Source: an uncultured Paracoccaceae bacterium
GTDB lineage: Bacteria; Pseudomonadota; Alphaproteobacteria; Rhodobacterales; Rhodobacteraceae
Direction: 5' to 3'
Length of the DNA: 64,000 nt
Assembly (NCBI GenBank): GCA_947495795.1
Contig: CANMAI010000003.1
Location: 124,001-188,000, forward strand
The notes below the pieces were generated by a model. The model was not told where the DNA came from, ran no database searches, and saw only the letters and a list, made by a program, of their open reading frames with translations. The position numbers and the translations under genes were made by a program. Positions 59,656-64,000 of this stretch are shown here, piece after piece; the first letter of the stretch is position 1, and each line of letters starts with the position of its first letter.

Positions 59656-60186
59656 CTACTCCATCACCACATCGAGTTGCCGGTAGAGAAATGTATCCTT
59701 TTCCGGATTGGTGAGTGCTGCATCCACGCCAATGGCAATGACGGCGCCGAGGATTCCATTGGCGGCCCCCGCGTTTTGCCGCCGCACCGAGGATTCGTTG
59801 TAGACGGCAGCGCTGCTTGTGCCGGACGCACCCCCGAGAGAACACTGTGCATTGATCGCAGGGGACTGGGGGCCGTAGTTGGGAACTTGGATCATCACAG
59901 GCGTGGTGACTTTGGCTGTGTAGAGCGCGTTGCTGATGGCACAATTTGCTCCGGCCACTTCCGTGCGCCCATTTGATCCGGCTTTGGTGTAGCTGCGTAC
60001 TGGCACGAAGTTTTCGCCACGATAGCGTGGCACCTGCTGCCCCTGTGCGCGTGCTTTTGCATAGACATCAAGGCCGGCGGCCGAGCCGGGATTGCGGGCT
60101 ACGACATCCACTGGCGGTTGTGTGATTTCCATACCTGTGCAGGCGGAAAGGCCTGTAAGTGCAAGGATCAAAGCGGTAATTCTCAT
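59656..60186 (-). CDS. Lipoprotein of unknown function
   Basis: 176 residues with a lipoprotein signal: RITALILALTGLSAC, where the LSAC lipobox Cys is near residue 16. The mature part contains PQSPAINAQCSLGGASG and an Asn/Ser-rich stretch, with two further cysteines. The C-terminal hydrophobic segment GILGAVIAIGVDAAL could pack against the membrane. No family was recognised. Confidence 0.7.
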   Translation of the reverse strand: MRITALILALTGLSACTGMEITQPPVDVVARNPGSAAGLDVYAKARAQGQQVPRYRGENFVPVRSYTKAGSNGRTEVAGANCAISNALYTAKVTTPVMIQVPNYGPQSPAINAQCSLGGASGTSSAAVYNESSVRRQNAGAANGILGAVIAIGVDAALTNPEKDTFLYRQLDVVME

Positions 60187-60261
60187 GGGAACCTCAGATC
60201 AAGAACAACAGTCCTTACCCGCTATTGGCAGCTTTGGGCGCTTTCAAGGCAGAGGCTCTTT

Positions 60262-60531
60262 TTATCCGTCTTTCAAATAGGCCTTTGTCAGCGCGCCGAG
60301 TTCGATCAGCCTTTCTGCGAACATGCTCGCCTTGTCTGACGCGCCCGCCTCCATCGCAAGTACCCAGGCATGGGTAAGGTGAAAGCGTCTTTCGGGGAGT
60401 GTCTCCACACACTCGGCTGCTGCTGCGTGGAGCGCGGACAGGGTGGCAGGATCGGCGTTTCGATCCGCGTTGGCGAACGCATCTGCCATATCTTCCGGGA
60501 TCTCAGCCAAGGCGGGTGGCGGCCCAATCAT
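60262..60531 (-). CDS. Small ORF coupled to the Rieske oxygenase gene
   Basis: 89 residues starting with ATG 60531 inside the last 29 bases of the Rieske gene, which implies coupled translation. The sequence (EDMADAFANADRNADPATLSALHAAAAECVETLPERRFHL in parts) looks helical and soluble, with no recognised family. It could be a small accessory protein; confidence rests mainly on position and start overlap. Confidence 0.5.
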   Translation of the reverse strand: MIGPPPALAEIPEDMADAFANADRNADPATLSALHAAAAECVETLPERRFHLTHAWVLAMEAGASDKASMFAERLIELGALTKAYLKDG

Positions 60532-61654
60532 GGAAGCAGTGAGTTGGGCTGTCCATCACGGCGGAGAAGCGGCCACCATCGAAATTCGGGGCGCCGCGGC
60601 CCTTTTGCATGCCTTCGACAACGAAGATGTCTTCAATGAAAACATCCTTCCAGAGGGCGGCGTTGGCCTTGCGGAGATCTGCATATTCGGGGGATTTCGC
60701 GGCATCCTCCGTTGTGTAATAGATCTCTACGTTTTCGATCGTTTGGTTGGCGGCCTTTGGATCGAGGCGGATTGCAAAAGTGTGATCGCGGTGCACGCCA
60801 TAGAGGATATTGGGGTAGATCGCGATGTATTCTGCGAACTTCTCCCATTTTGGGGGCAGATCAGTGAAGTCAGGAAAGGCCTGCGTTTCCGAGAGGCGTG
60901 GGTCGTAGACCAGCGTTCCCTGGCCCGAAAACTGGCGGCGCGCCTCGATATGGTAGTGATCCTCCAGTCGGGAATAGCTGTTGAGACCGGGATGGATCCA
61001 CGGGAGGTGGTAGCTTTCGCAGTAGTTTTCCACCGCGAGCTTCCAGTTGCAGGCGACATCGAGCATGAAGCTGGAGCCCTCTCCGCGAAAGAGTGGCTTG
61101 CCTTCGAAATCCTGCCACCGGGTGCGGAGGGGGGCGATGAAATCCTCAAATGGTTCGGCTGAGCCGGAAATGTTCACGAAGACCATATCCATGTAGATGC
61201 CCATGGAAACCGGTGTGAGACCTGTGGTTTCCGGGGCAATGCTTTCATGCGCGTTGATGCCCGGGCCGCCGACATGGGGTGTGGCGCGGAGCTTGCCATC
61301 CTGACTGTAGCACCAGCTGTGATAGGGGCAGCGGATCACGCCGCCGAAGTTCTTCGGCTCGGCCACGAGGATCATACCGCGGTGGCGGCAGACATTTTCA
61401 AACACGCGAAGCTGGCCGGTGAGATCGCGGATGAGGAGGAGGGGGATGCCTAGGAAATCGACGGGTGCGGCGTCTCCCGGGTTTGGGACATCCGCACCGA
61501 AACCTGCGCAGGCCCAGCCATTCTGGAAAATACGCTCCCGTTCGAGCGCGAAGGCTTCGGGGCTGGTATAGAGCGCGTTGGGAAGGCCGTTGGCTTCTGC
61601 CACGGGCCGGCAGACGGCGGCGAGGCCTTTTGCAAGGGCTGTGTGATCGAGCAT
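60503..61654 (-). CDS. Rieske ring-hydroxylating oxygenase, alpha subunit (choline monooxygenase-like)
   Basis: 383 residues. The 2Fe-2S Rieske site is CRHRGMILV ... CPYHSWCY (residues about 88-110). The mononuclear iron site is in WKLAVENYCESYHLPWIHPGLN with the two His and a later Asp expected. The group includes GbcA-type glycine-betaine and choline/carnitine-type monooxygenases; substrate is unassigned. No ferredoxin or reductase gene is adjacent. It is divergent from nrdJ. Confidence 0.9.
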   Translation of the reverse strand: MLDHTALAKGLAAVCRPVAEANGLPNALYTSPEAFALERERIFQNGWACAGFGADVPNPGDAAPVDFLGIPLLLIRDLTGQLRVFENVCRHRGMILVAEPKNFGGVIRCPYHSWCYSQDGKLRATPHVGGPGINAHESIAPETTGLTPVSMGIYMDMVFVNISGSAEPFEDFIAPLRTRWQDFEGKPLFRGEGSSFMLDVACNWKLAVENYCESYHLPWIHPGLNSYSRLEDHYHIEARRQFSGQGTLVYDPRLSETQAFPDFTDLPPKWEKFAEYIAIYPNILYGVHRDHTFAIRLDPKAANQTIENVEIYYTTEDAAKSPEYADLRKANAALWKDVFIEDIFVVEGMQKGRGAPNFDGGRFSAVMDSPTHCFHDWAATRLG

Positions 61655-61779
61655 GGGTGACCTCCTTCTTGAGGTTCAGTCTGCCAGTGAAAGAGTGTGT
61701 GGCTTTTCTCAAACCGACATTCGGGGTCGCGCGTGAGGGACGCGGTTGCAGATTCGCGGTTTCGGTTGTGGACTGCCGG

Positions 61780-61795
61780 CCACAACATATGGTGG
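61780..61795. promoter_or_regulatory. Possible NrdR-type box
   Basis: CCACAACATATGGTGG has CCAC/GTGG arms around an AT-rich centre and resembles the nrd regulatory boxes bound by NrdR. It is about 400 bases upstream of nrdJ, so the link is tentative; the Rieske gene start lies nearer (about 125 bases). Confidence 0.3.
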
Positions 61796-62110
61796 CTTAA
61801 GGCTTTTGCGCTGCACAAAATTAACTATTAGGACTGCCTTGGAAGTCTCTGATAAGATGAAATTTTGAGCGCTGAGAGCGTCGAATTACAAGCAAGAGTT
61901 GTTAACTATTTTCATGTTCCAGTGGCTCAACGAAAACCGCTAGAGCCCTAGAATTTGTGGGCTTTTCAACGTCAATGACAAAATATGACGAATACGTGAA
62001 AATTTGCGTTGACCGGTGAGGTCTCATCCGACAGTTTGTGTGGGCAGGCAGCGGCAGACACCACATATAGCGGTCGAGACGATATCTGCACAATCAGACA
62101 CACATGCTTT

Positions 62111-62124
62111 TGCGGAGCTCCGCA
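62111..62124. promoter_or_regulatory. 14-base perfect palindrome upstream of nrdJ
   Basis: TGCGGAGCTCCGCA is a perfect palindrome 69 bases before the nrdJ ATG. In RNA it would form only a tight hairpin; in DNA it could be an operator. No protein can be assigned. Confidence 0.4.
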
Positions 62125-62192
62125 GGGGCTGGGTGCAGGCAACGACCGGCACCTTACATGGCTATAACCCAAGACTATCTCAGGGGCAGAGA

Positions 62193-64000
62193 ATGAAGAT
62201 CGACCGCAAATTCACCACGGAAAAGACCGGCGCATACGGTGGAATTTCCTTCCGCAAGACAGCATCCGAAATTCGCAATCCCGATGGGTCTATCGTGTTT
62301 TCGCTAAAGGATATTGATGTGCCGGAGACATGGAGCCAAGTGGCTGCCGATGTTCTTGCACAGAAATATTTCCGCAAGGCGGGTGTGCCCGCAGCGTTGA
62401 AGCCGGTGAAAGAGAAGGGCGTGCCTTCGTTCCTCTGGCGCTCTGTGCCCGATGAGGCGGCGCTGAAGAAACTGCCGGAAGATGAGCGGTTTGTGGGAGA
62501 GAGCACGGCGACGCAGGTGTTTGACCGACTGGCGGGCGCATGGTGCTACTGGGGTTGGAAAGGAGGCTATTTCTCCTCTGAAGGCGACGCGCAGGCCTAT
62601 TATGACGAGATGCGGTTCATGCTGGCCACGCAGATGGCGGCGCCCAACAGCCCGCAATGGTTCAACACCGGTCTGCATTGGGCCTACGGCATCGATGGGC
62701 CGAGCCAGGGCCATTTCTATGTTGATTACAAGACCGAGAAGCTGACGAAGTCGACAAGTGCCTACGAGCACCCGCAACCACATGCCTGCTTCATTCAGAG
62801 CGTATCGGACGATCTGGTGAATGACGGCGGCATCATGGATCTGTGGACGCGTGAGGCGCGGCTGTTCAAGTATGGTTCGGGCACGGGCACGAACTTCTCT
62901 TCCCTGCGGGGGCTGAACGAGCCTTTGGGCGGCGGCGGCAAATCCTCTGGCCTGATGTCTTTCCTTAAAATAGGGGATCGGGCGGCCGGCGCTATCAAAT
63001 CAGGCGGCACAACCCGACGGGCGGCGAAGATGGTGATCTGCGATATGGATCACCCGGATATCGAGCAGTTCATCAACTGGAAGGTGGTTGAAGAGCAGAA
63101 GGTGGCGTCTCTTGTTGCGGGCTCCAAGGCGCATGAAGAGAAGCTGAACGGGATCTTTGAGGCGATCAAGACGTGGGACGGTGCGGAAGCGGATGCCTTC
63201 GACCCCAAACGGAATACGGGGCTGAAGGCTGCGATCCGAACGGCGAAAAAGGCCATGATCCCGGAAACTTACGTGAAGCGCATCCTGCAGTATGCGGAGC
63301 AGGGGTATAGCTCCATCGAGTTCCCGACATATGATACAGATTGGGATTCAGATGCGTATCTGACGGTTTCTGGCCAGAACTCCAACAATTCCGTGCGGGT
63401 GACGGATGCGTTTCTGCAGGCCGTGAAGGATGATGCGGATTGGGAGCTTGTACGGCGGACCGATGGCTCCGTGGCCAAGACGGTGAAGGCGCGTGATCTC
63501 TGGGATCAGGTGGGCCATGCGGCCTGGGCCTGTGCGGATCCGGGCATTCAGTATCACGACACAATCAATTCGTGGCACACCTGCCCGGAAGATGGTGCGA
63601 TCCGGGGCTCCAACCCATGTTCCGAGTACATGTTCCTTGATGATACAGCGTGTAACCTCGCCTCGATGAACCTGCTGACCTTCCTGAAGGACGGCAAATT
63701 CGATGCGGATGCCTATGTGCATGCCTCCCGTCTCTGGATGATCACGCTTGAGATTTCCGTGATGATGGCGCAGTTCCCGAGCCCGGCGATTGCCAAGCGC
63801 TCCTACAAGTTCCGCACCACGGGGCTGGGCTATGCCAATATTGGCGGCCTGCTGATGAACATGGGCTATGGCTACGACAGTGATGAAGGCCGGGCTTTGT
63901 GCGGGGCCTTGAGCGCGATCATGACGGGGGTTTGTTATGCAACTTCGGCCGAGATGGCCGAGGAACTGGGAGCCTTCCCGGGCTATGCGCCGAATGCCGA
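62193..64000 (+). CDS. nrdJ: B12-dependent (class II) ribonucleotide reductase, 3' end outside window
   Basis: Reduces ribonucleotides to deoxyribonucleotides using adenosylcobalamin. About 602 codons are visible; the full protein is roughly 1,200 residues, so the second half is missing. Visible: SPQWFNTGLHWAYGI, PHACFIQSVSDDL (one redox Cys), KYGSGTGTNFSSLRG, SNNSVRVTDAF and GSNPCSEYMFLDDTACNLASMN with the catalytic Cys-x-Glu. The ATG follows CAGGGGCAGAG. As the frame has no stop in the window it must continue beyond 64000. Confidence 0.96.
   Translation, partial: MKIDRKFTTEKTGAYGGISFRKTASEIRNPDGSIVFSLKDIDVPETWSQVAADVLAQKYFRKAGVPAALKPVKEKGVPSFLWRSVPDEAALKKLPEDERFVGESTATQVFDRLAGAWCYWGWKGGYFSSEGDAQAYYDEMRFMLATQMAAPNSPQWFNTGLHWAYGIDGPSQGHFYVDYKTEKLTKSTSAYEHPQPHACFIQSVSDDLVNDGGIMDLWTREARLFKYGSGTGTNFSSLRGLNEPLGGGGKSSGLMSFLKIGDRAAGAIKSGGTTRRAAKMVICDMDHPDIEQFINWKVVEEQKVASLVAGSKAHEEKLNGIFEAIKTWDGAEADAFDPKRNTGLKAAIRTAKKAMIPETYVKRILQYAEQGYSSIEFPTYDTDWDSDAYLTVSGQNSNNSVRVTDAFLQAVKDDADWELVRRTDGSVAKTVKARDLWDQVGHAAWACADPGIQYHDTINSWHTCPEDGAIRGSNPCSEYMFLDDTACNLASMNLLTFLKDGKFDADAYVHASRLWMITLEISVMMAQFPSPAIAKRSYKFRTTGLGYANIGGLLMNMGYGYDSDEGRALCGALSAIMTGVCYATSAEMAEELGAFPGYAPNA

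Larger units (their letters stand above)
61655..62192. other. Intergenic region between the Rieske gene and nrdJ
   Basis: 538 bases without a gene. Features seen are CCACAACATATGGTGG (61780-61795), AGCCC/GGGCT pairing at 61944-61963, TGTCAATGACAAAAT-like AT-rich sequence, and the perfect palindrome TGCGGAGCTCCGCA (62111-62124). No cobalamin riboswitch was recognised although nrdJ depends on B12. Confidence 0.55.

Overview
The window looks like a chromosomal segment of a marine-type alphaproteobacterium of the Rhodobacterales (Roseobacter/Rhodobacteraceae). Reasons: GC-rich but not extreme composition; gene orders typical of that order (serC-serA, hflK-hflC-DUF2065-degP, rpiA-gor, fabI beside pdxH); a B12-dependent ribonucleotide reductase; a TRAP dicarboxylate transporter with a two-component system; an AddAB-era remnant of the error-prone polymerase DnaE2; and a YHS/Tat protein, Stf0 sulfotransferase and choline-monooxygenase-like Rieske protein. 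No rRNA, tRNA, CRISPR array, prophage or complete insertion sequence was seen. Species identity cannot be read from the sequence alone.

Layout. 1-6.4 kb: end of an aminotransferase gene, serine biosynthesis serC-serA, adenylosuccinate synthetase purA, then DUF2842 and CreA genes. 6.6-10.7 kb: a very acidic low-complexity protein (minus), thiamine pyrophosphokinase and L-serine dehydratase. 10.9-17 kb: rpiA-gor, then the membrane quality-control run hflK-hflC-DUF2065-degP. 17-24 kb: an RTX repeat protein, an isolated DnaE2 OB-fold fragment, a 2Fe-2S ferredoxin with a coupled FG-GAP protein, purD, a GRDP-like membrane protein and xseA. 24-29 kb: a minus-strand run in which a DUF255/thioredoxin-fold protein lies between two paralogous small secreted proteins, then a fused cupin protein behind enolase. 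29-37 kb: YHS protein, Stf0 sulfotransferase, mazG, M20 amidohydrolase, cytochrome P450, an alanine-rich tandem-repeat protein and a Cys/Met-metabolism PLP enzyme. 37-38.3 kb: a lower-GC patch with a P-loop protein. 38.7-46.4 kb: a dicarboxylate uptake locus (sensor kinase, unusually short regulator, membrane protein, TRAP dctP-dctQ-dctM and a second dctP). 46.4-50.2 kb (minus): fabI-lysE-gpt, then a CMP-nonulosonate-type cytidylyltransferase coupled to a GT-B-like protein. 50.3-54 kb: pdxH, double cold-shock protein with DUF192, a secreted protein, and a membrane-anchored AraC regulator. 54-59.7 kb: a GntR-controlled catabolic operon with a two-part UxaA-family dehydratase/lyase, an inserted unknown ORF, a murein endopeptidase, an Ldh-family dehydrogenase and an aldose epimerase. 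59.7-64 kb: a lipoprotein, a Rieske oxygenase with a small coupled ORF, and nrdJ, which runs off the window.

The most striking non-genic structure is a set of long, nearly perfect hairpins between genes. Their stems differ completely from copy to copy, but their loops share a C-rich core (GCCCGCCCACCCC-like). Other repeats include an 11-bp unit tandemly tripled both in an intergenic region and, in frame, inside the P450 gene; a roughly 50-bp dispersed repeat in two intergenic regions; and a G-rich tandem array inside the alanine-rich gene. The dct locus carries a receiver-Fis regulator without the AAA+ domain, together with a perfect DctD-like palindrome upstream of dctP. All homology statements rest on recognition of motifs and family knowledge, not on searches.
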